From positions 1-43,967 of the forward strand of contig CAJUKD010000019.1 in assembly GCA_910587235.1 (NCBI GenBank): 43,967 nt of DNA. The letters are read 5' to 3'. Under the pieces are notes generated by a model that had not been told where the DNA came from, did not search any database, and worked only from the letters and a program-made list of their open reading frames with translations. Shown one piece after another: positions 8,513 through 17,009 of this stretch; position 1 is the stretch's first letter; each line of letters opens with the position of its first letter. The position numbers and the translations under genes are program-made. The DNA comes from an uncultured Muribaculaceae bacterium. GTDB taxonomy: Bacteria; Bacteroidota; Bacteroidia; Bacteroidales; Muribaculaceae.

Positions 8513-10315
8513 TTACGGATCAATCCAGTAGGTATATCCCAACCAATGGATCGACGTGTCGGCGGCATCGGGATTATAAGCCGGCGTATGTTTTCCGGTA
8601 CGCGGATCGCGCTTGCCCGCGCCCATGCGTGCCGCCTTGGCCACGGCTGCAAAATTTTTGGAATCCTTCAGCACTTCGGCCCAATGATTCTTCAAGCGTT
8701 CCATCCGGTAATTGTTCATATCATCGAAAAGCCCGACAAGAACTGCGTTTGATTCCATGTCCTCTTTTTTCCAGACGCTGTTTGCATCGAGATATGCCAC
8801 AGCCGAAGCTAAATCGGCTACAACAGATGTCTTTTCATCAGACACCGCTTCCACGGCAACTACATCACGATCGGATATGTCGGCAGGAGCTTCCGGACCA
8901 TTCAGCACATCCGGAACTTCAGTCGCGGGAATCGCCTCTTCCTCCGGCAAATCATCGACGGTCTGACGGGATTCGACAGATTCCGGCGCTGCAGCACGTT
9001 GCTCTTCCGAAACATCGACACTGAAAGCAAGCCAGCCTATCAGCACTCCTGCAATTAACGACACAAATGAAAGCAGAACAGTAACAAGCAGGGAACGGCG
9101 CGCACGCGAACCTACATATATAAGATTGTTTATTTTAGAAGTACCCTCGGCAATGGTGCCGCTTCCGGTAACATATCCTTCGACCGGACTTGCCGTAATC
9201 TCTTTTTTTGAACGGATTTCAAAACGCACGGGCGAGGCATGATCAGCCGTGCTTACCGGCAGCTCAAAACGATAGACCTTGCGCAATTCCATAAGCTGCA
9301 CAAGCGCCTGTGTGGTCGACGCCAGGTCAAGACGTCCAATATAAGGGAAATAGCCATGTGCCGAAATCTCGACTTGCGCGCGTTCAAGTTCGGAATATGT
9401 GAATGTGGTCGGTTCGGTGATTTCCACCCCGTTGACTTTCACTATGCAATCGCTTTCTATGGGCTGTTTGTTCTGTGCCGTTATGTAGAACGATGCAGGA
9501 GAGATTGCCTTACGGGCCACAGAAGTATCCGGAGGCGTTATGACAGTCGCGGATTCCCCGACTGTGATTTCTTGCGTAACAGGTTCGAAGCCGGCACGTC
9601 GCCAAACGATTTCTAATGTTTTGCCTATGGCAAAAAGATAAGTTCTGTCGAACGTATGCCTCAGAATGTGCGGAACAAAACCTTCCCGACCGGGTTCGGG
9701 AGCCGACAAGGGCACAGTACGCTCAGAAGAATAAGTTTTAAGAATGCGAGCGTTGTCCTTCGCTTCGAGTCCTTCGCCTTCAGGGAGCAATACGACTCCG
9801 GCGTATGAAGCAAAAGCCGGCTGATAGCGGTCGGCATAAAAAGCTTCGAGAGCCATGCTGTCCGAGCCGCCGACAAGACAAACGGCATATTCCCGACCTT
9901 CGGACGGAATATACCAGAACTCTTCGCCGGCGACAGGATAATCGGTCGCATAAAGCGTACGCAGCTCGGCAAGATCGTCGGCACTGACCGAAGCTCCTGA
10001 AATAATGGAAATGGTGCGCTCCACTACCGACGACAATTCATCAGCGGTTACAATAAGTCCGGCCGGAATGAAAAGAGTCGCCTCAAGATGGTCTACAGGT
10101 CTTTCAGGAATGGTGCGTATGATCGTGAAAAAACATCCGCTGTCAAGATAACTGACAACATAAAATATATTTTTCCGCGCTGCGTCATAGCTGACAAGCT
10201 CAACGGCACGGTCAAGGTCGTGTATATGCCTCTGCACGTCGTCCCATGGATTGAGATTGACAAGGCTCTTGAATCCACGCTGCGATTTTGATATATATAG
10301 CTGAATTTTTGCCAT
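8513..10315 (-). CDS. Membrane-anchored protein of unknown function (600 aa)
   Basis: I do not recognise this family. The start at ATG 10315 is supported by a TAACTTTG box 18 nt upstream; a longer reading would run through the promoter. Residues 1 to about 250 are a soluble domain without a known motif. About 250-400 hold two or three beta-rich repeats resembling PEGA or carboxypeptidase-regulatory-like folds (for example VEISAHGYFPYIGRLDL). A single transmembrane helix lies near residues 410-431 (LLVTVLLSFVSLIAGVLIGW), followed by an acidic Pro/Glu-rich linker. A basic C-terminal domain ends HWLGYTYWIDP. There is no signal peptide, so the long N-terminal part is probably cytoplasmic and the tail periplasmic. 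It heads a transcript with GH31. Confidence 0.8.
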   Translation of the reverse strand: MAKIQLYISKSQRGFKSLVNLNPWDDVQRHIHDLDRAVELVSYDAARKNIFYVVSYLDSGCFFTIIRTIPERPVDHLEATLFIPAGLIVTADELSSVVERTISIISGASVSADDLAELRTLYATDYPVAGEEFWYIPSEGREYAVCLVGGSDSMALEAFYADRYQPAFASYAGVVLLPEGEGLEAKDNARILKTYSSERTVPLSAPEPGREGFVPHILRHTFDRTYLFAIGKTLEIVWRRAGFEPVTQEITVGESATVITPPDTSVARKAISPASFYITAQNKQPIESDCIVKVNGVEITEPTTFTYSELERAQVEISAHGYFPYIGRLDLASTTQALVQLMELRKVYRFELPVSTADHASPVRFEIRSKKEITASPVEGYVTGSGTIAEGTSKINNLIYVGSRARRSLLVTVLLSFVSLIAGVLIGWLAFSVDVSEEQRAAAPESVESRQTVDDLPEEEAIPATEVPDVLNGPEAPADISDRDVVAVEAVSDEKTSVVADLASAVAYLDANSVWKKEDMESNAVLVGLFDDMNNYRMERLKNHWAEVLKDSKNFAAVAKAARMGAGKRDPRTGKHTPAYNPDAADTSIHWLGYTYWIDP

Positions 10316-10333
10316 TCCTGACCTGTTTTTCTG

Positions 10334-10341
10334 CAAAGTTA
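10334..10341 (-). promoter_or_regulatory. -7 box of the 600-aa protein gene
   Basis: The minus strand reads TAACTTTG, matching the Bacteroidetes TAnnTTTG element. It lies between the GT4 stop at 10362 and the ATG at 10315, which supports a new transcription unit and the shorter start. No TTTG -33 box is in register. Confidence 0.55.
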
Positions 10342-10361
10342 AGTCTTTGACCTGAATAAAT

Positions 10362-11618
10362 TTAATTTTCGCCGTCAAAAAGAGCCACATATCGCGAGGC
10401 CACTGCCTCCGCGGCAAATTTTTCAGCCACACTGCGTCGGAGAAGTTCGCGGTCGCTATCTGCGACCAGACAGGACTCAAGACAACGGGCAAGGGATTCG
10501 GGAGAAAGATATTCCGCTATACAGCCCAGATCTGGACGGTCGATTATATCCGACTGGCCGCCACGACCGAAACTGACAGCACGACAACCTGACGCCAGTC
10601 CCTCGACAAGCGTGCCGGGGAGTGTTTCATACAACGACGACGACATCACCACATCGCCATGGGCATATAATTCAGGAATCATGGCCGGATCGCTGACAGT
10701 CCCAAGCCAACGGTACGGCAGGCGCAGGCTATCGAGAATCGAGCGGTCACGCAAAGCACCGAAAAAAACAGCACAGGCCTCCGGCGCCGTGCCGGCTTCT
10801 ATCCGATCATGCAAGCGGTTGAGAGCCTCTATGGCTATGTCGAATCCCTTTATCGGATCGTCGAGCCGCTGTGCGCCCATCAGTATTATACGCCCGCGCT
10901 CCGGCAGACCGAGCGCGGCACGTGTCGACAGCGGCCGGATACGGAAACCATCAAGGGGAAACGCGTTTGGTATCATCTCTATCCTTGCATCGGCAAGAAG
11001 GCTGCTGCTCCGCGCGCAAGATGCCAGCCAGCTGCTTACAGCCACAAATGTGACAGGCACGCGGCTATAAAGCTCACGCTTTCGCAACCACGTACGGTGC
11101 GAAATATCCGACACCGAAGGGCGAGAGCGATGTATCATAGGACAAAGGCCACAAGTTCCGCCTGCGGCATAACGGGAGCACTCGCCGGCATGATGGCATA
11201 TTCCGGTCATGTTCCACATGTCGTGCATAGTCCAAACGATTTTCCTACCCATGGCAGATATACGTGCTATCTCCCGCAGGCTCAGCGTGCCCTGGTTAAT
11301 CCACGACAAGACGACGACATCAGCCTGACGAACAAGCGGATGACGATGCAGCGGAAGACCCGCGGCGGCTGTAGACACCTTGAACAGATCCGAACGGTTG
11401 AAACCGTTATGCAAAAATATGTCGGCACATTCGCGCAGAAAAGCGGATTTTCTCGAAAAGACATTTCCGGCAAGGGTTACGGATCTGTCGCCCGAAGCAC
11501 GGTGGCTAACCAACATCGAGGCGTCCACACCGGCGGCACGAAGCGCACGCACAAGCCGCAATGTGACAACAGCCGCACCGCCGCCGTTGTCGCTATGACA
11601 AATGAATACCGCTTTCAT
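10362..11618 (-). CDS. Glycosyltransferase family 4
   Basis: This 418-aa protein is a GT-B fold, family 4 glycosyltransferase. The N-terminal Rossmann half starts MKAVFICHSDNGGGAAVVTLRLVRAL, the glycine-rich acceptor-side loop. The C-terminal donor half includes PLSTRAALGLPERGRIILMG and the E-x7-E-like motif region SSSLYETLPGTLVEGLASGC. A cysteine cluster (ICHHAGECSRYAAGGTCGLC) lies in the middle; similar clusters occur in this subgroup. The gene overlaps the flippase stop/start by 4 nt, indicating translational coupling, and closes the glycan cluster. It likely adds a sugar to a lipid-linked surface glycan at the cytoplasmic face. The sugar and acceptor are unknown. Confidence 0.9.
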   Translation of the reverse strand: MKAVFICHSDNGGGAAVVTLRLVRALRAAGVDASMLVSHRASGDRSVTLAGNVFSRKSAFLRECADIFLHNGFNRSDLFKVSTAAAGLPLHRHPLVRQADVVVLSWINQGTLSLREIARISAMGRKIVWTMHDMWNMTGICHHAGECSRYAAGGTCGLCPMIHRSRPSVSDISHRTWLRKRELYSRVPVTFVAVSSWLASCARSSSLLADARIEMIPNAFPLDGFRIRPLSTRAALGLPERGRIILMGAQRLDDPIKGFDIAIEALNRLHDRIEAGTAPEACAVFFGALRDRSILDSLRLPYRWLGTVSDPAMIPELYAHGDVVMSSSLYETLPGTLVEGLASGCRAVSFGRGGQSDIIDRPDLGCIAEYLSPESLARCLESCLVADSDRELLRRSVAEKFAAEAVASRYVALFDGEN

Positions 11619-13129
11619 CGTGATTTTAACCGCCGCGAAAGAACTGCTGCAAGTTCGCCGACAGGCATATTCTCCCGACGGACTGCTATAAGGACAAAAA
11701 GTAAAATCAGAACAGCTCGTGCCGCGCCGGTCAGAAGAGCGCCCATACCCATAGCCGGAAGCGCATACATACCGACGGCATATATCCCGGCGGCAATGCC
11801 GAAATAGCCCAATATACGGCCTGTTTCATAAGGGATGGGATGCTTGACGCGTCCTACGAAATAGCTGGCGAGCATCATAACGCCATAGCTTGCCAGGGCG
11901 GCCCAGGCACAGCCCATGTAGCCAAGACGCGGAACAAGCAGCACATTCATGGCAAGCGTAACGGCCAGACCGAGCAGGGAAAACCACATTCCCCACACCG
12001 TGCGGTCAGAAAGCTTGTACCACAACGACAGGTTGAAGAATATGCCGAAAAAGAGTTCGGCGAGCATGATGACAGGCACTACATCGAGTCCGCTGTAGTA
12101 GCGCGATGATATGAAATGACGAACGATGTTGAGATAAAACATCACACCGAGGAATATCACCAGAGCGAAAATCACGAAATATTTCATCGCGTCGCTGTAA
12201 GCTTTGTTGCGGCTCTCGCCTGCCCCCCGGTCGCGTGAGAATATAAAAGGCTCATAGGCGAAACGGAAAGCCTGGAGGAACATGACCATCACGATCGCCA
12301 CTTTATAGTTGGCACCGTAGATTCCCAGTCCGTAGGCAGCTTCGGCAGGGTCGCTGACAAGGACAGGATAAAGGATTTTGTCGACGGTCTGATTCATGAT
12401 TCCCGCCACACTCAACACAAGCAAGGGTGCTGAATAGGTCATCATCTCACGCCACAGACGGGAATTGAAACGCCAGCGGAAACCACGTAGCTCAGGTATC
12501 ATCATAAGCATATTCACGGCCGATGCGATAAGATTCGACAGAAAAATATAACCTATGCCGAAATCAGCATCGTATATCCCGCCAAAAGTATCGGGCGCCC
12601 ACGCAGCCAGACGCGGACACAGCAGGATAAAAAAGAGATTCAGACCTATGTTGACGCCTATGTTGGTAAGGCGTATGGTGGCGAAACGGACCGGCCGTTT
12701 CTTATATCGCAGATAGTTGTACGGTATGGCCAGAAAAGCGTCGAGAGCCACACATACGGCCATCATCATAACGAACGACGGGTGCCCGGCGCATTCCATG
12801 ACATCGCTTATCGGATTGAGGAACATGGCGACAAGAAGCACAAACATGGTCGATGTAGTCGCCAGCGATATCAGGCAGGAGGAATAAACCTCCATAGGGT
12901 CGCTCCATCGCTCGTGATTGGCAAAACGGAAAAATCCGGTTTCGATGCCGTAGGTAAGTACAGCCATAGCAAGGGCTACGACAGAATATACGTATGTCAC
13001 CACGCCGTAAGCCTCGGGAGCGAATACGGCGGTGTAGAGCGGCACAAGCAGCCAGTTGAGGAAACGCCCGACTATGGAACTGAGTCCGTAGATGGCTGTA
13101 TCTTTCGCAAGACTTTTTATTCCCGACAT
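11615..13129 (-). CDS. Polysaccharide flippase (Wzx-like, MATE/MVF superfamily)
   Basis: This 504-aa protein is very hydrophobic, with about 12-14 predicted membrane spans. It opens with MSGIKSLAKDTAIYGLSSIVGRFLNWLLVPLYTAVF, the typical start of oligosaccharide flippases that move undecaprenyl-linked glycans to the periplasmic face. The length fits the family. It starts 16 nt after the ruvB stop and overlaps GT4 by 4 nt, so the three are read together. With GT4 and GT9 it suggests surface polysaccharide or O-antigen export. No Wzy polymerase or Wzz length regulator is visible in the window. Confidence 0.9.
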   Translation of the reverse strand: MSGIKSLAKDTAIYGLSSIVGRFLNWLLVPLYTAVFAPEAYGVVTYVYSVVALAMAVLTYGIETGFFRFANHERWSDPMEVYSSCLISLATTSTMFVLLVAMFLNPISDVMECAGHPSFVMMMAVCVALDAFLAIPYNYLRYKKRPVRFATIRLTNIGVNIGLNLFFILLCPRLAAWAPDTFGGIYDADFGIGYIFLSNLIASAVNMLMMIPELRGFRWRFNSRLWREMMTYSAPLLVLSVAGIMNQTVDKILYPVLVSDPAEAAYGLGIYGANYKVAIVMVMFLQAFRFAYEPFIFSRDRGAGESRNKAYSDAMKYFVIFALVIFLGVMFYLNIVRHFISSRYYSGLDVVPVIMLAELFFGIFFNLSLWYKLSDRTVWGMWFSLLGLAVTLAMNVLLVPRLGYMGCAWAALASYGVMMLASYFVGRVKHPIPYETGRILGYFGIAAGIYAVGMYALPAMGMGALLTGAARAVLILLFVLIAVRRENMPVGELAAVLSRRLKSR

Positions 13130-13145
13130 TATAGTACTATTGATT

Positions 13146-14177
13146 TCATCCGAACAATCCGAAATCGTCGATACGCGACTCTCCGAGATGCTCGTAAGCC
13201 AAAGGAGTCACCTCACGACCGCGCGGAGTACGCTTTATGAATCCTTCCTTGATAAGATAAGGTTCGTAAACATCCTCTATTGTTCCGGGATCCTCTCCAA
13301 GAGCTGTCGCGATGGTAGTAAGACCCACGGGTCCCCCGCGAAACTTAGTTATGATTGTACGCAGAATTTTGTTGTCGATTTCGTCGAGTCCGTATCGGTC
13401 GATGTTAAGCGCCTCAAGGGCATAGCGTGCGATAGCTACGTCTATTACGCCCGAACCTTTTACCTGTGCGAAATCGCGCACGCGCCTAAGCAGGGCATTC
13501 GCGATTCGTGGGGTTCCGCGGCTGCGCAGTGCTATCTCAGTGGCCGCATCCTGATGACATACTATGCCCAGAAGCGAAGCCGAACGCAGAATTATGCGCG
13601 TCAGCACCGGAGCCTCGTAGTATTCAAGATGGAATTTGATGCCGAAACGTGCCAGCAACGGAGCCGTGAGCAGGCCGCTGCGGGTAGTGGCGCCGACAAG
13701 AGTGAACGGGTTGAGCGTTAGCTGCACGGTGCGCGCTCCCGGCCCTTTATCGATCATGATGTCGATGCGGTAATCCTCCATGGCAGAGTACAGATACTCC
13801 TCCACCACGGGACTAAGGCGGTGTATCTCGTCGATAAAAAGCACGTCGTTCTCTTCGAGCGAGGTAAGGATGCCGGCAAGATCGCCGGGTTTATCGAGCA
13901 CAGGACCGGATGTGATTTTAAGTCCTACGCCAAGCTCGTTTGCCACAATTCCGGAAAGGGTTGTCTTGCCCAGGCCCGGAGGGCCGAAGAGCAGCGTATG
14001 GTCGAGTGCCTCGGAGCGCATGCGCGCGGCCTGCACGAACACGCGCAGATTCTCGATTATCTTTTCCTGCCCGTTGAAAGATTCAAAACGTCCCGGACGC
14101 AGGGCTTTTTCTATATCGCTGTCGCCGGGCACAGCCGTGGCGGAATCGCGTATGTCGAAATCGTCGGATGATGACAT
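13146..14177 (-). CDS. ruvB: Holliday junction branch migration helicase RuvB
   Basis: The 343-aa AAA+ motor of the RuvABC resolvasome drives branch migration of Holliday junctions. Visible motifs are Walker A LLFGPPGLGKTTL, Walker B VLFIDEIHRL, sensor 1 VGATTRSGLL and the C-terminal winged helix with PRGREVTPLAY. Translation should start at ATG 14177 (MSSSDDFDIRD). The longer open frame overlaps the GT9 gene and adds sequence absent from RuvB. The start overlaps the GT9 stop in a TGATG, so the two are probably coupled. ruvA and ruvC are not adjacent; ruvB is embedded in a glycan gene cluster. Confidence 0.97.
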   Translation of the reverse strand: MSSSDDFDIRDSATAVPGDSDIEKALRPGRFESFNGQEKIIENLRVFVQAARMRSEALDHTLLFGPPGLGKTTLSGIVANELGVGLKITSGPVLDKPGDLAGILTSLEENDVLFIDEIHRLSPVVEEYLYSAMEDYRIDIMIDKGPGARTVQLTLNPFTLVGATTRSGLLTAPLLARFGIKFHLEYYEAPVLTRIILRSASLLGIVCHQDAATEIALRSRGTPRIANALLRRVRDFAQVKGSGVIDVAIARYALEALNIDRYGLDEIDNKILRTIITKFRGGPVGLTTIATALGEDPGTIEDVYEPYLIKEGFIKRTPRGREVTPLAYEHLGESRIDDFGLFG

Positions 14178-15289
14178 CAGTCGCTTGTCTGTATTTTTTC
14201 TGTTACTTTTTTGTAAATCATGTCGGGGCGTATTGCCGTAAGACAAAGCAGATCTTTTCGGAAGCATTCCTTGTTGCCGAAAATAGAGCATGGCCGGCAA
14301 CTCAGCGGCAGCTGCACGGTATCGGCATCAGTCTGCCGCCAGCCCTTGAATCCGCAATAGGGATGCGTAGCTCCCCACACGCTAACCGTCGGCGTGCCGG
14401 CAATCGCCGCAAGATGCATATTGGCCGAATCCATGGTCACAATCGCATCGAGGTGGTTGAGCAATGCCAGTTCGGCAGCGAAACCGCAACGCTTTGCCGC
14501 AAGGGATGTGACGAATGACGAACCGAAACGAGCGACCCAGGAATCAAACACACGGCTCTCATTTTCACCGCCGCCGAAAAGAAAAATCCGAACAGGGCTG
14601 CTGTCGGTAGCGTCGTCGAGCAGACGCTCTATCACAGCCTCCATTTTTTCGGGAGGATATATCTTGCCGGCATGCGCGGCAAAAGGCGCAACGCCTATCC
14701 AGCGCTCACCGCCGGCGCGTGGTGTCGTTATTCCGGAAAAGAGAGCAGGATCTGCCTTGCAGCGTCCGCCGTAAAGCCCGTCGAAGTGTTCCGAAACCGG
14801 CAAGCCGGCTTTATAAAATACCTCCCGGTAGCGTGCCCGTTGCGACACCATGGGCAACATGACCTTGTTGTGGCGGCGCGTCAGCGCTCGACGGCTCGAC
14901 CGGCCTTTATTTATACGGAATACCGGTATCCGGCGCAAACGGAAGAAAAAGCCCATAAGACGCGTACGGAGGACATCGTGCAGATCGAGAAATGCGTCGA
15001 CATCGTACTCTTCCACCAGTTCCGCCACCAGACGACGCATACCGGCAGCCCCGCGGTAGTCCTGTTTGACATCGGCACCTACAACCGTCAGATTTGCCGG
15101 AGCATTGACAAATATCGCACGCATCGACGGACGGGTGACAAGTACAAACCGTACGTCGGGATAACAGCGACAGGCGCTGTAAACCACCGGTACGGTCATG
15201 GCCACGTCGCCGTAGGCTGAGAATCGCGCCAACAGTACGCTGAGCATCCCGCGTTCGTTGCCCGTGCCGGCCTTACTTAGTTGCGCCAT
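14177..15289 (-). CDS. Glycosyltransferase family 9 (heptosyltransferase-like)
   Basis: This 370-aa GT-B enzyme resembles LPS heptosyltransferases. It shows MLSVLLARFSAYGDVAMTVPV at the N-terminus (the usual R-x-x-x-GD loop) and, near the end, VTMDSANMHLAAIAGTPTVSVWGAT, the donor-binding signature of GT9. Either the ATG at 15289 or the internal ATG at 15247 could start it; the second matches the family N-terminus better. The longer start overlaps the DUF4254 stop by 17 nt. The protein probably adds a core sugar to LPS at the cytoplasmic face. DUF4254 plus GT9 is a recurrent Bacteroidetes pairing as far as I know. Confidence 0.9.
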   Translation of the reverse strand: MAQLSKAGTGNERGMLSVLLARFSAYGDVAMTVPVVYSACRCYPDVRFVLVTRPSMRAIFVNAPANLTVVGADVKQDYRGAAGMRRLVAELVEEYDVDAFLDLHDVLRTRLMGFFFRLRRIPVFRINKGRSSRRALTRRHNKVMLPMVSQRARYREVFYKAGLPVSEHFDGLYGGRCKADPALFSGITTPRAGGERWIGVAPFAAHAGKIYPPEKMEAVIERLLDDATDSSPVRIFLFGGGENESRVFDSWVARFGSSFVTSLAAKRCGFAAELALLNHLDAIVTMDSANMHLAAIAGTPTVSVWGATHPYCGFKGWRQTDADTVQLPLSCRPCSIFGNKECFRKDLLCLTAIRPDMIYKKVTEKIQTSD

Positions 15290-15881
15290 ATAAAACGGGA
15301 TTGGTATCGGCGTCGTTATACATCTTCATCTGCCTGTAGACCTTCATATATTTCCGTCCTGCACCAATATCATCAAGCAATTCGTCGATGGCGCGTGTAA
15401 GGTCGGCACGCTGTTGCAGAAGCACATCGAGTTTGCCGGCACAACGTGCACGGTGTGCGGCGTCAGCATCGGCACGCGTGGCTTCGGCCTGCATGTGATA
15501 GATCTTCAGCGCCAGAATCGACAGGCGGTCGAAAGCCCATGCCGGACTTTCGGTGTTGATGCGCGCCTCAGGAGCCGGAACGACATCGGCATAACGCTCG
15601 CGGAAATAGCTGTCGAGTTCCTCGACCATATCCGTACGCTCCTGATTCGAGCGGTCGATACGACGTTTAAGCGCCAGAGCGGCCACAGGATCGATATCCG
15701 GATCGCGTATTATATCCTCAAGATGCCACTGCACGGCGTCGATATAATTCTTGGCATAGAGCGTATGCTCGACAGAACCTTCAGCATAGGGATTTACGGC
15801 CTGAGCGTCGACGTCATCGGTCACATGATAGGCGGCCACTGATTGCTCAAAAATGTTGTAGCAGTTTTCGGCGAATGTCAT
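15273..15881 (-). CDS. DUF4254 family protein
   Basis: This 202-aa, mostly alpha-helical, soluble protein looks like DUF4254, a Bacteroidetes family of unknown biochemical function. Recognisable parts are LYAKNYIDAVQWHLEDIIRDP and the Arg-rich helix ALALKRRIDRSNQERTDMVE. It has no signal peptide or membrane span. It is the first gene of the DUF4254-GT9-ruvB-flippase-GT4 run, with a TATCTTTG promoter box 52 nt upstream inside an inverted repeat. Position suggests a role in surface-glycan synthesis, but this is guilt by association. Confidence 0.8.
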   Translation of the reverse strand: MTFAENCYNIFEQSVAAYHVTDDVDAQAVNPYAEGSVEHTLYAKNYIDAVQWHLEDIIRDPDIDPVAALALKRRIDRSNQERTDMVEELDSYFRERYADVVPAPEARINTESPAWAFDRLSILALKIYHMQAEATRADADAAHRARCAGKLDVLLQQRADLTRAIDELLDDIGAGRKYMKVYRQMKMYNDADTNPVLYGATK

Positions 15882-15933
15882 TGGCGTGTAGTTTTTAGGG
15901 GAGAAAGATTAGTAATGTTATTTTGTATTTCTA

Positions 15934-15995
15934 CAAAGATACAAATAAGTCGAGTGCAAAAGCAAATTATTTGTGCTTTGCCGAGCAAGAGTATC
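15934..15995. repeat. Imperfect inverted repeat carrying a promoter -7 box
   Basis: The left arm starts CAAAGATAC and the right arm ends GTATCT. The centre is CAAAT-t-ATTTG (15963-15973), with GCAAAAG and GCTTTGC matching in between. The minus-strand TATCTTTG (15934-15941) is a good -7 box for the DUF4254 gene 52 nt away; the CAA at 15963 gives a poorly spaced -33. I recall similar palindromes in other Bacteroidales intergenic regions, but that is memory, not a search. The rest of 15996-16137 holds nothing recognisable. Confidence 0.55.
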
Positions 15996-16137
15996 TAAGG
16001 CGAAGCCAAAGATATGCCATTTTCATGAAAAAATCAACACCACGGTATTAAGATTAAAAGTATGGAATCAAAGCGAAGACACAACGATTTTAAGCCCGTC
16101 GCTCTCTCTGCCCGTAGTAGAAGACTATATAGGAAGC

Positions 16138-16527
16138 TTACCGACTATCTGAATCCGTGTCATTTTCGCGCTTATATCGTTCTTCGTATTCGACAAAAAT
16201 TCGTTCAATGTCTTTTTTAAGTTCAGGAATATGACGCACGACCAAACTCCACAGAAATTCAGGCTGCACATTGTCGTAGGCGTGTATGATTCGGTTGCGT
16301 GTGTCGATTATGGCTTTTGCATTTGGAATATCGACAGACGGATCAGACTTTCTTATCCGGTTTATGGCCTCTCCCATAATTTCTGTTTTACGCTCTACGA
16401 CACATTTACGCATTATATCATTCTCAAACAAATCATATCTGTTAGGGAAGTCCACAAAGCAACTCTCCATATCGTTTATAGCGTCTAACACATCCTGGAG
16501 ATATGTCAGGATTTCTTCAATAGCCAT
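16138..16527 (-). CDS. HepT-like HEPN toxin (DUF86)
   Basis: This 129-aa helical protein is a HEPN-domain ribonuclease-type toxin of the HepT/DUF86 family. The R-x4-H-x-Y motif is R77-N-R-I-I-H82-A-Y84. The preceding helix EIMGEAINRI is also standard. In characterised HepT/MntA pairs the nucleotidyltransferase partner AMPylates the Tyr of this motif to silence the RNase; Tyr84 would be the site here. The gene overlaps its partner by 11 nt and is second in the operon. Codon use and base composition are visibly AT-richer than the neighbours, fitting horizontal transfer. The tail after about residue 115 is charged (EERYKRENDTDSDSR). Confidence 0.9.
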   Translation of the reverse strand: MAIEEILTYLQDVLDAINDMESCFVDFPNRYDLFENDIMRKCVVERKTEIMGEAINRIRKSDPSVDIPNAKAIIDTRNRIIHAYDNVQPEFLWSLVVRHIPELKKDIERIFVEYEERYKRENDTDSDSR

Positions 16528-16825
16528 AGATCATCTGTTTTGTTCGGTTGACATTGGCAATGAAGTATTTGTTTCGCAGACCTCCTTCTTCGATCAAATC
16601 AACTTTTCTGCCTAAAAGCCGTTCCAATGCGTCACGAAAATCAAAGTAATTTGTAACATAATCCCACTTCTCATGGTCGGTTGTATCGAAGCCCACAAGT
16701 AAATCCACATCGCTTTGGTCGTTGAATCTATCAGTAAGGATAGAGCCAAAGACTGCCAAAGTCTTGACCTTGTGCTTACGGCAAAGGTCGATGATTCGTT
16801 GCAGATTCATCTCAATCAGCTTCAT
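16517..16825 (-). CDS. MntA-like minimal nucleotidyltransferase antitoxin
   Basis: This 102-aa protein is a minimal nucleotidyltransferase of the MntA/KNTase type. The signature GS-x10-D-x-D is complete: G27-S28 in AVFGSIL and D39-V-D41 in SDVDLLV. A third acidic residue lies in VDLIEEG. I chose the ATG at 16825. The frame extends to 16846, but that codon lies inside the promoter -7 box. It precedes and overlaps the HEPN gene, the usual antitoxin-first order. It probably AMPylates the toxin using ATP. The module is isolated between the glycan cluster and upp. Confidence 0.9.
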   Translation of the reverse strand: MKLIEMNLQRIIDLCRKHKVKTLAVFGSILTDRFNDQSDVDLLVGFDTTDHEKWDYVTNYFDFRDALERLLGRKVDLIEEGGLRNKYFIANVNRTKQMIYGY

Positions 16826-16845
16826 AGTCGTTTGTGTTACAAGCA

Positions 16846-16875
16846 CAAAGATAGTGATTCTTCCTGATATACAAA
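16846..16875 (-). promoter_or_regulatory. Promoter of the toxin-antitoxin operon
   Basis: The minus strand has TTTG (16875-16872), an 18-nt spacer and TATCTTTG (16853-16846), a good match to the Bacteroidetes -33/-7 pair. It lies 20 nt before the chosen antitoxin ATG and drives the pair away from upp. Confidence 0.7.
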
Positions 16876-16964
16876 CACTCCAGGTCTGAAAATCGTTGAA
16901 ATCTGAATCTGAAAGATTCCTGAGTTAAACATCATAAAATAAACGTCACGTCATGAAATTTCGT

Positions 16965-16972
16965 TATTTTTG
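16965..16972 (+). promoter_or_regulatory. -7 box of upp
   Basis: TATTTTTG matches TAnnTTTG and lies 37 nt before the upp ATG. The region 20 nt upstream has no TTTG, so the -33 is weak or absent. Confidence 0.5.
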
Positions 16973-17009
16973 CAGGAAATAAATACAATCCCGACAAAAC
17001 CGGAAGAAT

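Noticed and set aside
10809..11807. 332-codon plus-strand open frame spanning GT4 and flippase genes.
   Set aside because: Basic, Arg/Thr-rich antisense translation with no domain or start signal, overlapping two well-supported genes.
15996..16137. Possible small gene between the DUF4254 promoter region and the HEPN gene.
   Set aside because: No frame with a plausible start and family-like sequence; short frames are interrupted by stops.
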